A stretch of DNA of 64,000 nucleotides, taken from assembly GCF_947499295.1 (NCBI RefSeq), contig NZ_CANMNP010000020.1, positions 1 to 64,000 on the forward strand, written 5' to 3'. Source of the DNA: an uncultured Roseibium sp. Lineage in GTDB: Bacteria > Pseudomonadota > Alphaproteobacteria > Rhizobiales > Stappiaceae. The stretch's first letter is position 1, and every line of letters begins with the position of its first letter. This document shows positions 8,390 through 16,970 of this stretch, piece by piece. The notes beneath the pieces are model-generated. The model did not search any database. It worked only from the letters and a program-made list of their open reading frames with translations, and was not told the DNA's origin. The position numbers and the translations under genes are program-made.

Positions 8390-8971
8390 TCAAGCAGCTT
8401 TACGACCGAGCTCTGCCGCGCGTTCAATCATCTTCGCGCGGCTTTCATCTGTCGATCCCTTGATCTGGGAAAACATATGATAACCCTTGGGCTTCAAGCC
8501 GCAGAAGCCCAGAATTTGTTTCTCCGTCTGTTTGCGGGAACCTGAACCATAGACCCAACGGTAGAACCAGTTAGGTGTGTCCGAGGTCACCAGCACTTGC
8601 GAAGTGCGCCCGGCCAAGAGCTTTTCCGGCAAAGCCTTGCCTTTGACATACTGAAAAGCCTTTCCGGGCAACAACACCCGGTCGAACAGTCCCTTCAGTT
8701 TCGCAGGATGACCGCCCCACCACAGCGGATGCGCGACCACAATGTGCTGGCACCAGACGATATCTTGCCAGACCGCCTCAAGATCGGGTTCAAGCGGCGG
8801 CGTCTTTGCGAAATTTGACGTGCCCAGATCTGGATTGAAGGTCATCTTGGACAGGTACCTCAACCGGATTTCATGCCCACCTGCTTCCGCTTCTTTGGCA
8901 TATGCACCAGCGAGCGAACCACAAAACGACCCAAACTCGGGGTGTCCGTCCAATACAAGAATTCGTGTCAT
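8390..8971 (-). CDS. NAD(P)H dehydrogenase (quinone)-like flavodoxin-fold oxidoreductase
   Basis: About 193 residues of the flavodoxin-2 fold (NQO/MdaB/KefF-like). It starts MTRILVLDGHPEFGSF, the FMN phosphate-binding loop, and contains HIVVAHPLWWGGHPAKLKGLFDRV, the hallmark of two-electron quinone reductases. The reading frame stays open upstream to 9046, but homologues begin at this methionine. It is divergent from a TetR gene, and both share an intergenic region with two copies of a TGACCGYGGTCA palindrome, so it is likely repressed by that regulator and induced by quinones or other electrophiles (inference). Confidence 0.9.
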   Translation of the reverse strand: MTRILVLDGHPEFGSFCGSLAGAYAKEAEAGGHEIRLRYLSKMTFNPDLGTSNFAKTPPLEPDLEAVWQDIVWCQHIVVAHPLWWGGHPAKLKGLFDRVLLPGKAFQYVKGKALPEKLLAGRTSQVLVTSDTPNWFYRWVYGSGSRKQTEKQILGFCGLKPKGYHMFSQIKGSTDESRAKMIERAAELGRKAA

Positions 8972-9011
8972 GACCAAATCCAATTGAGAGATACGTGAAT
9001 TGTACAAAAAT

Positions 9012-9023
9012 TGACCGTGGTCA
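9012..9023. promoter_or_regulatory. TetR operator candidate 1 (TGACCGTGGTCA)
   Basis: A near-perfect 12-bp palindrome between the divergent oxidoreductase and TetR genes. It is embedded in TTGACCGTGGTCATTTT, and the same core recurs 51 bases downstream. Confidence 0.7.
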
Positions 9024-9062
9024 TTTTTTGACATCGTTAGATTCACAGGTCAAGGTATTTTT

Positions 9063-9074
9063 TGACCGCGGTCA
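9063..9074. promoter_or_regulatory. TetR operator candidate 2 (TGACCGCGGTCA)
   Basis: A perfect 12-bp palindrome 16 bases before the TetR start codon. It differs from candidate 1 only at the central base, and the flanks TTTG...TTTT are shared. This position would block TetR transcription, giving autoregulation. Confidence 0.75.
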
Positions 9075-9089
9075 TTTTATTGAGGGTTC

Positions 9090-9704
9090 ATGACACGCAA
9101 ACCACAACAGCGCAGCATTGCGACCAAGGCCCGTGTTCTGGACGCCGCTCGGGATTTGAGCAAAAAACATGGACTGGAGCAGGTAACAGCAGAAGCTGTT
9201 GCACAAGAAGCAAGTGTCGCGAAGGGTACCGTCTTCTCTCACTTCGGCGATATGGACGGCCTGTTGTCGCATGTTCTTTTGGATCGCTTGAAAGCGCTCT
9301 CGGCGCAGAAAAACGAACAGGAACCGGATCGAGAGATTTCGGACCCGGTCGGTTTACTGATGCAACGCATCATGGCCCTGATCACAGTCATCACGGACAG
9401 CCCGACCATTCTTCGATTGTTTTTGGACAATATTGGCGTGACCAAGCCAAATTGCGCGGCAGAGTTTGTTGAAACTCTCGACACACTTGATGCCGATCTG
9501 GTGACATTTCTGAAGCTCTGGCAGCAAACAGCAACCATGGAGCCGAAACTGCGCACCGACAGGACACCGGAGGAAATGACCGATGGACTCATCGCTTTTA
9601 TGATCCATGGTGCGATCTTGTTGAAAAGTCACCAGATTACGGACCTGGCTTCCCTGGAGGGGCGGCTTCGCCGTCACGTTGAAGCCTTCCTGCTTCAAAG
9701 CTGA
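9090..9704 (+). CDS. TetR/AcrR family transcriptional regulator
   Basis: Protein of 204 residues. The N-terminal helix-turn-helix is clear: RVLDAARDLSKKHGLEQVTAEAVAQEA, then SVAKGTVFSHFGDMDGLLSHVL (residues about 12-60), as in TetR repressors. The C-terminal ligand domain is all helical and not specific. The ATG at 9090 follows TGAGGG. It is divergent from a flavodoxin-fold NAD(P)H oxidoreductase, with two matching palindromes between them; it most likely represses that gene and itself. Confidence 0.93.
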   Translation: MTRKPQQRSIATKARVLDAARDLSKKHGLEQVTAEAVAQEASVAKGTVFSHFGDMDGLLSHVLLDRLKALSAQKNEQEPDREISDPVGLLMQRIMALITVITDSPTILRLFLDNIGVTKPNCAAEFVETLDTLDADLVTFLKLWQQTATMEPKLRTDRTPEEMTDGLIAFMIHGAILLKSHQITDLASLEGRLRRHVEAFLLQS

Positions 9705-9755
9705 GCGAACTGGTTTTGGTGCTTGATCTTCGGTGCAGTTGAGGCGTGCCGAGAT

Positions 9756-10229
9756 TTAGGCCGGCAGATCACCAGGCCAGGTCACCACATGGTTTTCATA
9801 GTCTTCCAGTGCCATGCCGTCTTCCGGAACAGTGCGGCCCCTTGCTGAGACACCCGCCTCGTGCACCGTCTCCGAAGTGCCTGAAACAAGGGGATGCCAC
9901 CAATAAAGGTCCTCTCCTTCTGAAACGAGCCGATAGGCACAAGTGGGCGGCAGCCAGGTGAGCGTCTTGACTTCAGTCGGTGTCAATTGAATGCAATCGG
10001 GAACAGTCGCCGCTCTGTTTTCGTAGTCCTTGCAACGGCAGGTCTCGCCATCAAGCAAGGTACAGGCAACCCGGGTCCAGACAATGTCGCCCGTGTCCCA
10101 GTCTTCCAATTTGTTCAGGCAGCACCGTGCGCAGCCATCGCAAAGAGATTCCCATTCGCGCTTGCTCATGTCCTCGAGCGACTTGGTCTTCCAGAATGGC
10201 AATTTGCCCTGATCACGATTGGATGTCAT
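9756..10229 (-). CDS. YcgN family cysteine cluster protein (UPF0260)
   Basis: Cytoplasmic protein of 157 residues in the UPF0260/YcgN family. It carries the cysteine cluster [14 protein letters not shown] near residue 30 together with [26 protein letters not shown] and PPTCAYRLV, eight or more cysteines suggesting an Fe-S or zinc site. The C-terminal region has the conserved ENHVVTWPG. The biochemical role of the family is not established. It stands alone, divergent from the penicillin-binding protein gene. Confidence 0.92.
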   Translation of the reverse strand: MTSNRDQGKLPFWKTKSLEDMSKREWESLCDGCARCCLNKLEDWDTGDIVWTRVACTLLDGETCRCKDYENRAATVPDCIQLTPTEVKTLTWLPPTCAYRLVSEGEDLYWWHPLVSGTSETVHEAGVSARGRTVPEDGMALEDYENHVVTWPGDLPA

Positions 10230-10385
10230 TTGGTTCCCGCCCCATTGCCCAGACGACTGCCGGGGCCGCGTGCGCCTAACATGCTAGCCTCCACTCGGCA
10301 AGCATTGCGGTTTTAGCGGTATTTATCCGCAAGCTTTTTCAATGAATGATCAATAAAAACGGAGCATTCTTTCATCATGCCCATC

Positions 10386-10414
10386 ACCGGTTTTCACGAG
10401 GACAAAAAACCGGT
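10386..10414. repeat. Inverted repeat upstream of PBP1-type gene
   Basis: ACCGGTTTT (10386-10394) pairs perfectly with AAAACCGGT (10406-10414) over an 11-base loop, 40 bases before the penicillin-binding protein start. No T-run follows on either strand, so it is more likely an operator or mRNA leader hairpin than a terminator. Confidence 0.45.
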
Positions 10415-10454
10415 AATTTGAAATGATCAGTTTGACCCGGAGATTCAGGGCCGC

Positions 10455-12653
10455 GTGACGGACAAGCCGCACCCACAGGAAACCGAAGTTACGAAGCCGC
10501 CGAGAAAGCGTCACCGTATCCGCAGGTTTTTTCTTGCAATCGATGCCATCGTCGACACCGCGTTGTGGCGCAGCGGTGCCGCGGTCCGGCGAACGGTTGA
10601 AGGCTATGATGCGTTCTTGCGCCGCTTTCGCGCCAAGGGAATCTGGCGCGGTCTGGCAGAGCTTTCATCCGACGGGTTGACCTTCGGCTTGATAGGATTC
10701 ATCGTGGTCCTGGCATTTGCGCAGCCGGCCTTCGAAGCAACCCGCTACGCAGACTGGAAGACAACGGACGACTTTGCCGTGACCTTCCTGGATCGCTTCG
10801 GCAATGAAATTGGCCGCCGCGGGATCGTGCTTAATGACAGCGTGCCCCTGGAGGAAATTCCAGATTCCCTCGTCAAGGCAACGCTATCGACAGAAGACCG
10901 GCGCTTCTTTTTCCACTTCGGCATCGATTTTGTCGGCACCTTCAGAGCCATGGTCGAAAACGCCCGTGCAGGCGGCGTCGTCCAGGGCGGCTCGACACTG
11001 ACACAGCAGCTTGCCAAGAACCTGTTCCTGACCAATGAGCGCAGTCTGAGCCGCAAGATCAAGGAAGCCTATCTGGCGCTCTGGCTCGAGGCGAACCTTA
11101 CCAAGCAGGAAATTCTGAAACTCTATCTTGACCGGGCCTATATGGGCGGTGGCGTGTTCGGCGTAACCGCAGCTGCCGAGTTTTATTTTAACAAGAACGT
11201 GCGGGAACTGACGCTTGCTGAAAGCGCGATGCTGGCTGGCCTTTACAAGGCACCCGGCAAATACGCCCCTCACATAAATCTGCCTGCGGCTCGAGCACGC
11301 GCGAATGAAGTTCTTACCAACATGGTTCAGGCATCGCTTTTGACCGAAGGTCAGGTGATCGGTGCAAGGCGCAACCCGGCTCTGGCTGTCGATCGCTCAC
11401 AGGACCAATTGCCGGAGTATTTCCTCGACTGGGCACTGGAAGAGGTCAAGAAGCTTGCGCGTCGTAATCCGGCGCTTGCTCGCGATCGCATCGTGACGGT
11501 ACGCACCACTCTTGACCCGGCCCTGCAACGCCAGGCAGATCTCGCGGTGGAAACCATTCTCAGGGAAAACGGCAAACTGCGCGATGCCAGCGAAGCTGCC
11601 CTGGTATCGATGATCCCAGACGGCGCTGTCGTGGCCATGGTTGGCGGCAGGTCATATGGCGAGAGCCAGTTCAACAGAGCAGTCAACGCCCTGCGACAAC
11701 CAGGGTCATCCTTCAAGCCGTTCGTCTATATGACGGCCTTCATGAACGGCTATGAGCCGACCAGCATCGTGCCGGACCGCCCGGTCTGGATCGGCAACTG
11801 GTCGCCCAAAAATTACAACAGAAGCTATAGGGGACCGGTCAGCCTGAAACTGGCACTGACAAAATCGATCAACACCATTCCGGTGCGGTTGTCGCTCGAT
11901 TTCGGCCGTGAGAAGATTATCGAAACCGCTTACGCCATGGGGCTGACACACGAGCTCGAGAACTCAATTTCGTTACCGATCGGTTCATCTGAGGTCTCCG
12001 TCGTCGACATGGCCGCGTCCTACGCAACCTTTGCCAATGGCGGCTTCAAGGCACCTGCCTATGCAATACTTGAAGTCAAGAACAGCGACGGTGTCGTTCT
12101 TTATCAGCGCGAACGCGACGAACCGGAAACCATCCGCGTGCTACCGGAGGACAAGGTTCATCAGATGAACGATATCCTGGTCAATGTGGTTGAAGCGGGC
12201 ACGGCCCGCAGAGCCAGGATCGATGGGGTTGTCGCCGCAGGCAAAACGGGCACCACCAACGCATACCGCGACGCCTGGTTTGTCGGCTATACAGGCAATT
12301 TCGCAACTGCTGTCTGGTACGGAAATGACGACTTTTCGTCCACGCGGCGCGTGACGGGCGGCAGCCTGCCAGCCATGACTTGGCAGCTTTACAACGACTA
12401 TGCCCACAAAGGGATTGAACTTGCCCGAATGCCCGGGGTCGAAGCCGAAAACCTGCCGCGGCTCGCCAGGTCACAGCCCGCAAAACTTGCTGCAACACAA
12501 GTCGTCACCTCTCAGCCGCGGGTATTGAAGCGGCGCACACAGCAGCTTCTTGAGCAAATCGGCGCTGACATGCGAACGCTCCTGGAACAAAAAAGCGCCA
12601 AGGCAGCAGTGCCTGAAAACTCCAACCCCACCGATGTCGCGGCGGCTCAATGA
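10455..12653 (+). CDS. Class A penicillin-binding protein 1A-type (transglycosylase/transpeptidase)
   Basis: Bifunctional peptidoglycan synthase of 732 residues. A basic cytoplasmic N-terminus is followed by one membrane helix (about 73-91), a GT51 glycosyltransferase domain (about 105-290) with EDRRFFFHFGIDF and GGSTLTQQLAKNLFL, and a transpeptidase domain with the SxxK nucleophile S418 (GSSFKP), an SIN motif in LTKSINTIPV and KTGTTN starting at K597. The start is GTG. The Gln/Ala-rich C-terminal tail is typical of alphaproteobacterial PBP1 proteins. Its stop overlaps the DUF1214 start by four bases, so the three genes 10455-13926 form an operon. Confidence 0.94.
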   Translation: MTDKPHPQETEVTKPPRKRHRIRRFFLAIDAIVDTALWRSGAAVRRTVEGYDAFLRRFRAKGIWRGLAELSSDGLTFGLIGFIVVLAFAQPAFEATRYADWKTTDDFAVTFLDRFGNEIGRRGIVLNDSVPLEEIPDSLVKATLSTEDRRFFFHFGIDFVGTFRAMVENARAGGVVQGGSTLTQQLAKNLFLTNERSLSRKIKEAYLALWLEANLTKQEILKLYLDRAYMGGGVFGVTAAAEFYFNKNVRELTLAESAMLAGLYKAPGKYAPHINLPAARARANEVLTNMVQASLLTEGQVIGARRNPALAVDRSQDQLPEYFLDWALEEVKKLARRNPALARDRIVTVRTTLDPALQRQADLAVETILRENGKLRDASEAALVSMIPDGAVVAMVGGRSYGESQFNRAVNALRQPGSSFKPFVYMTAFMNGYEPTSIVPDRPVWIGNWSPKNYNRSYRGPVSLKLALTKSINTIPVRLSLDFGREKIIETAYAMGLTHELENSISLPIGSSEVSVVDMAASYATFANGGFKAPAYAILEVKNSDGVVLYQRERDEPETIRVLPEDKVHQMNDILVNVVEAGTARRARIDGVVAAGKTGTTNAYRDAWFVGYTGNFATAVWYGNDDFSSTRRVTGGSLPAMTWQLYNDYAHKGIELARMPGVEAENLPRLARSQPAKLAATQVVTSQPRVLKRRTQQLLEQIGADMRTLLEQKSAKAAVPENSNPTDVAAAQ

Positions 12654-13369
12654 CTGATCAGTCCGTGTCGCACGCAACACGCGGCCCTGATCAAGGCCGG
12701 GCCGACGGGTCTTCTTTTAGTGAGTCCGCCTGGTACGGGGAAAAACTGCCCCGTGCGATCCGGCCCTATCGAAGCCATCCCGTGCGTACACTGGCGACCA
12801 TTGCGTTGGTCGTGGTTCTGGCCTCGCTTCTGGGCATCAGCACGGCCTATTTGCTGATAGAGCGGGAACAACCCCTCAATGCGGTGACCATCGGGCCTTG
12901 GCACGCCTACCCCAAAGCCGGCACGGCAGACGCCGACCCTTATTCTGTTGCCATCTACACACGTGGAGCCGTCATTCCCCTCGCCAATGGTGAAGGCCTC
13001 GCACTTGTGGCACGTGAAGACAGCGCAGGACAGCAACTCGACCCGACCTGTATCTACAGGATTGCGGGACAAACACCCTCAGCACGTCTTTGGACATTGA
13101 CCGCGCTGGACGGCAATGGACACTTGGTTGAAACCCTGCCGGGTCGCGGAAACCTCGTGAGTTCGGATCTGTTGCGGGCTCAGGATGGGTCTTTCCAGAT
13201 AACCGCTGCCCGCAATCCGCACTCAGGTAACTGGCTGCCGCTCGCGGCCGCCGCAAAAGCCAGTGACGGTCTGCGGTTTGTGCTCAGATTGTATGACGCA
13301 CCAGTCACCACGGGTGCCGCACTGGATGGCGTCAGCGTGCCGCTGATCGAAAGGACTGGGTGTCCGTGA
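12650..13369 (+). CDS. DUF1214 domain membrane-anchored protein
   Basis: Protein of 239 residues with a cytoplasmic N-terminus, one membrane helix (about 46-68) and a periplasmic DUF1214 domain. Its conserved blocks ARLWTLTALDGNGHLVE, NPHSGNWLPL and LRFVLRLYDAP are seen. In many bacteria DUF1214 is fused behind DUF1254; here the two are separate proteins, with DUF1214 first. The ATGA overlap with the upstream penicillin-binding protein gene and the ten-base overlap with the next gene imply translational coupling. Function unknown; the context suggests envelope work. Confidence 0.85.
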   Translation: MTDQSVSHATRGPDQGRADGSSFSESAWYGEKLPRAIRPYRSHPVRTLATIALVVVLASLLGISTAYLLIEREQPLNAVTIGPWHAYPKAGTADADPYSVAIYTRGAVIPLANGEGLALVAREDSAGQQLDPTCIYRIAGQTPSARLWTLTALDGNGHLVETLPGRGNLVSSDLLRAQDGSFQITAARNPHSGNWLPLAAAAKASDGLRFVLRLYDAPVTTGAALDGVSVPLIERTGCP

Positions 13370-13926
13370 CGCTTTCCCCGCGCTTCAATCTCACCGTTGG
13401 GCTGCTGGCGATATTCTGTCTGGCAGCGATCATCCACATTCTCGTGGTGCTCAGCATTCCGCACAATGTGCAGCACAGTGCCTACGACAATGTGGCCGCC
13501 TATGGTCCTGACCGCCAGTTCAATCTGCTACCTGACATTCGACCGGGCGAAGAAGCCTTGCCGGATCTGGATCCGGCCATGAAGCACGCAACCTGCCGCT
13601 TTCAGCTGGACAACGGTCCGGTTCTGTTTGACGCCAGCATCCCGGTTTCCTTTTGGTCGATTGGCCTTTTCAACGCGGCCGGGGAAGCCGTTTACAGCCT
13701 CAACAACCGCACAGCAGGCGCTGAACGTCTGTCGATGCTGGTCCTGACCACCGAACAGCTTTCCATCTTGCGCGAGAACCCACCGGAAAACCTTGAAGAC
13801 CTGATTGTGATAGAAACGGAAGAGCCCATCAGCGGGTTCGCACTCCTGCGTGCCTATGTGCCTCACGGTTCGCGGGCCACGGACGTGGACCAGGCTCTCA
13901 AGGCTGCGAATTGTACCGGGATTTGA
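13360..13926 (+). CDS. DUF1254 domain membrane-anchored protein
   Basis: Protein of 188 residues with an N-terminal membrane helix (about 10-32) and a periplasmic DUF1254-type domain (IPVSFWSIGLFNAAGEAVYSL region). It begins with GTG inside the 3' end of the DUF1214 gene (a second GTG two codons later is possible). The pair DUF1214/DUF1254 after a class A penicillin-binding protein suggests a role in wall synthesis or its control, but nothing is shown. Confidence 0.82.
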   Translation: MSVTLSPRFNLTVGLLAIFCLAAIIHILVVLSIPHNVQHSAYDNVAAYGPDRQFNLLPDIRPGEEALPDLDPAMKHATCRFQLDNGPVLFDASIPVSFWSIGLFNAAGEAVYSLNNRTAGAERLSMLVLTTEQLSILRENPPENLEDLIVIETEEPISGFALLRAYVPHGSRATDVDQALKAANCTGI

Positions 13927-14047
13927 TCAGCTATCTCATCTACTGGGCGTGCTGTTTGCCAGGCTGTCATGGCGACATTTGAAAGTCGAGAACCGGACCT
14001 CGCACCCTACAAGAAGGTCACTGCACAGGGACGGAAACAAGACTGCG

Positions 14048-14908
14048 CTATTTTTGTACCGGAGCGCGCTCTGTGCCCCATCCGGTAAAGATCCGCGATC
14101 GTTTCACCGTTTCATCCTGGGCACGGCGTTTGCTCAAGTCGCAGCCGCTTTCCGCAATCCTGACTTGCCCTTCCAGTTCACGGATGGCGTTGTTCACTTT
14201 CCAGACGCGATCCCGGGTGGGTGTCTCGATCTCCAGTCCGTCGAGGGCTTTCTTGTAGGCGATGATGCGGTAACGCAGCGCCTGTCCAACCCATTTGATC
14301 ATGACACGGTTTTCCCACACTCGCGCCTTGGCACCCTCATAGGTTTCTTCCGTGGTAACTGGCTTGCTCTTCAGAACCCGAAGTCGTTCATTGTCGGCTT
14401 TTTGCACTCTCAAGGCGACTTCGCAGAACGGCATCACAAGTTCCGCATCGCCCTTGGCATCAGATGCGATCTTGTCATATCGGGCATCTGAAGACTGAAA
14501 CTTGTCGGAGCGCAGGTAAATCAAATAGAGATCCGGCGGAACACGGCCTTCTGTCTCAGGCAGAATTCTTGTTCGGGAAAGCTCCACCATGGTACCGCCG
14601 ATCCAGTCCTTGGTCCAAGGTGGCCGGATCAGTGTCCAGCCGCGTTTGCGCAGCAGCTTTTCATCATTGGTGTAGTTGAATTTGGAAACCGGATCGCCTC
14701 GCAGCCTGGCGGCTTCGTTGCCGACCGCTGGCATCAGGTCGTCATGCACAACCGAAGGTCTGGCGCGATCAAAGTCTCCGGTCGGGCGCGTGCATCCGGC
14801 AAGCATGGCCGCAAGCAGCAAGGTGGCCATAAAGGCCTTTTGCTGTGTCCCTCGCCTCCTTGCCAAAGATGGCGTGGAGCCGGACTGAGCCGCTTCACCA
14901 ATGCCCAT
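14048..14908 (-). CDS. Putative lipoprotein of unknown function
   Basis: I do not recognise the family. The protein has a basic start and a lipobox (LLAAMLAGC), so it should be lipidated. The mature part is charged and mostly helical, with KRGWTLIRPPWTKDW, a long helix near AKARVWENRVMIKWVGQALRYR and a second helix VWKVNNAIRELEGQVRIAESGC. The frame is open far upstream (to 15235) but is not gene-like there. Possible starts are ATG 14908, TTG 14866 (MARRRGTQQK, a good n-region) and ATG 14830, just before the lipobox. It is divergent from the DUF2336 gene. Confidence 0.6.
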   Translation of the reverse strand: MGIGEAAQSGSTPSLARRRGTQQKAFMATLLLAAMLAGCTRPTGDFDRARPSVVHDDLMPAVGNEAARLRGDPVSKFNYTNDEKLLRKRGWTLIRPPWTKDWIGGTMVELSRTRILPETEGRVPPDLYLIYLRSDKFQSSDARYDKIASDAKGDAELVMPFCEVALRVQKADNERLRVLKSKPVTTEETYEGAKARVWENRVMIKWVGQALRYRIIAYKKALDGLEIETPTRDRVWKVNNAIRELEGQVRIAESGCDLSKRRAQDETVKRSRIFTGWGTERAPVQK

Positions 14909-15376
14909 CGGGCGTTTCTCCAAACCACGAAACCAGAATTCGGTATCACTGCGGCTGGAGAGGCATGGACCGTCAGTCCTTGTCGGAACCAGCTGGTCCG
15001 GCCGCTTTACCGATGGTCGTGATTCGTGCGGCAAGATCAAGGTCGTGACGCTCGTAACGGACACCTGGGAAGAGGATAACCTCACCAAATGTCTCACAAC
15101 GTGCCGAGCTGCATTGATTGGAGCGCTGACCCACACGTGAAGTGGGCCTGTGCGCGGATGCGAAGTCCAACAAAGTGCCCATCGTCTCCTCCTTCGGTTC
15201 CAGTTGCCAAAAGTCGGTGTATTACCGACCGACAACGGTCAAACGGGCGACGCATTACTTCCTGCAGTCTCATTAAGAAGCCGTCAGGGTTAACAGGATG
15301 CTAACGCTTTTCGTGCAATTTGAAGGACACTAGTTCTTCCGGTCGTCCGGACTTTTGTATTTTGTAGTCGGGTGTC
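14909..15376. other. Long intergenic region lipoprotein / DUF2336
   Basis: About 470 bases between divergent genes with no convincing coding content. A short hairpin GTCGGT...ACCGAC lies around 15211-15227 and TCCGG...CCGGA around 15338-15351. No promoter could be assigned. Confidence 0.3.
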
Positions 15377-16528
15377 ATGCGCCAAAACCAACGTTTCAAT
15401 CAGACTAAACCGTTTCCCTCTTTTGGCCGAAAACCGATTGCAGGCTCTGCTTGTGACGGTGGCGTGTTGCTTGCTGCGACAGAACTCTTTGTTGCCAGAA
15501 GTCACCATGATATTGAAGAACAAGAGATTTTTTCGGAACTGGCTCGCAATCTGATATCTGCGACAAGCTCGGAAGACCGCCGAAGAATTGCCTCGCTACT
15601 TGCGCCGCACACCGAAACGCCAGACGATCTTTTGCAGCACTTGGCCCGTCACAACGACCACCTGACCGCCTATCCGGCGCTTCGTTACAGTGCTCGCCTT
15701 TCTGTGGATCTCCTTCACGAGACCGCCGTCTCAGGCCCCGACACACTGAGACAGGCAATCGCAAACCGTGCTTCGCTGCCCGAATCGATTGTCACCTCTT
15801 TATGCGAAAACGCTGGTTCGAGTGTTGTCAGGATCCTGCTCGATCGGAGCGACGTTCTTCTCACTCAGCGGCAAAAGTCTGTCCTGAACAGCCGGCAGGA
15901 CATCGTTGCAGACCTGAGTGCGGAAATGGCTCACCACGACGCTCTGAACCCCGATGGTCTGATGGGGCAGTTTTTGCAACTGCCGACGAAACTGAAATCA
16001 AAGGCAATTGCCGCTGCTGAAATGACCAGCCTCGTCAGTCAGGCTCAAGCACCGCGAAGGTCCCGAGACATCCGCACAGACGCGGCACGGCTTCAACTTT
16101 GCGATGCTCTGGTGACAGAAGCACTGAGTCAGAACAGATCACGCTTTGCGAATTTGCTTTCACAAGGACTTGGCTTGCCCCTCGCCACCTGTGATCTTCT
16201 GCTGCAAACCGATCAGGCGGACGGCTTGGCAGTCGCCTTGAAAGCCCTTGGAACAAACAAGTCTCAGTTGGCGACCGTACTGATCCGCATGTACGGTGAA
16301 GCTACCTCCCTGGAGACCATTCGCCTGCTGCTGCGATTGCATCAAACAATCAGTTCAGGCGCTTCGGAAGTGCTGGTTGGCCAGTGGACATTGGGTGATC
16401 GGTTAGAAATTACCGGTGACCCCCGGCACGCTGCTCTCTATGAGGCCGGCAAGAAACGCCAAACTGTTGGTCAAAAGGAATTGCCGAACCTGGAAAAAGG
16501 GTTGGAACAAAAAAGTTCCGGAAACTAG
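15377..16528 (+). CDS. DUF2336 domain protein
   Basis: Cytoplasmic all-helical protein of 383 residues in the DUF2336 family, known mainly from alphaproteobacteria. The core is a set of HEAT-like helices (SELARNLISATSSEDRRRIASLL, YSARLSVDLLHETA, RQAIANRASLPESIVTSLCEN), a pattern of about 20-residue helical units. Such repeats usually bind proteins. The N-terminal 45 residues are unconserved-looking. The ATG at 15377 is the first in frame. It converges with DUF1491; the two stops overlap by four bases (16525-16528). Function unknown. Confidence 0.82.
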   Translation: MRQNQRFNQTKPFPSFGRKPIAGSACDGGVLLAATELFVARSHHDIEEQEIFSELARNLISATSSEDRRRIASLLAPHTETPDDLLQHLARHNDHLTAYPALRYSARLSVDLLHETAVSGPDTLRQAIANRASLPESIVTSLCENAGSSVVRILLDRSDVLLTQRQKSVLNSRQDIVADLSAEMAHHDALNPDGLMGQFLQLPTKLKSKAIAAAEMTSLVSQAQAPRRSRDIRTDAARLQLCDALVTEALSQNRSRFANLLSQGLGLPLATCDLLLQTDQADGLAVALKALGTNKSQLATVLIRMYGEATSLETIRLLLRLHQTISSGASEVLVGQWTLGDRLEITGDPRHAALYEAGKKRQTVGQKELPNLEKGLEQKSSGN

Positions 16529-16911
16529 ATCCGAAAGAAGCTGTCCGCCGGATTGGGCTCGTTCTGACCTTCCTCTGCCAGCGGCAATTCAACCTTTCCC
16601 TCTCGCGCTTCGATATCGACCAGCCAGTAGTCCGGATCCATGCGCGCTTCACTCTTAAGCCGGGCGTCAATCGTCTCGCGGTCCGTTTTTTCAAATCGCC
16701 GCTCAAACAGCCTGGTTTCTGGACGTTCATCGAACATGGATTGCGGTGCAGGCGCATAAAAGTCAAAACTGCCATCGAGGCGGTCCACACAGATGAAGAC
16801 CGCACCGGCTTCAGGTGCTCCCCGCTTTGAGACGGCCGCAAAGCCCCCCTCTCCGAAGATCTGGCGAACGAGAGCACTGACAAAGAAGTCGGAGGTAACG
16901 CGCATCTGCAT
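16525..16911 (-). CDS. DUF1491 family protein
   Basis: Small soluble protein of 128 residues. It begins MRVTSDFFVSALVRQIFGEGGFAAVSKRG, continues AGAVFICVDRLDGSFDFYAPAP and ends with DPDYWLVDIE, all typical of DUF1491, a conserved alphaproteobacterial family of unknown function. It is the third gene of a minus-strand cluster with a peptidoglycan-binding protein and a degenerate histidine kinase; the gap to the former is 59 bases. Confidence 0.88.
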   Translation of the reverse strand: MQMRVTSDFFVSALVRQIFGEGGFAAVSKRGAPEAGAVFICVDRLDGSFDFYAPAPQSMFDERPETRLFERRFEKTDRETIDARLKSEARMDPDYWLVDIEAREGKVELPLAEEGQNEPNPADSFFRI

Positions 16912-16970
16912 AAGCGGGATCCAATCGTGAAGAAGGTTCCCTGTCTTAGCAGATTTGTCACCCGGGTAAA

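Noticed and set aside
14909-15235. N-terminal extension of the lipoprotein frame to 15235
   Set aside because: The first 109 codons look random and would bury the lipobox; a start near 14908 or 14830 is required for lipidation.
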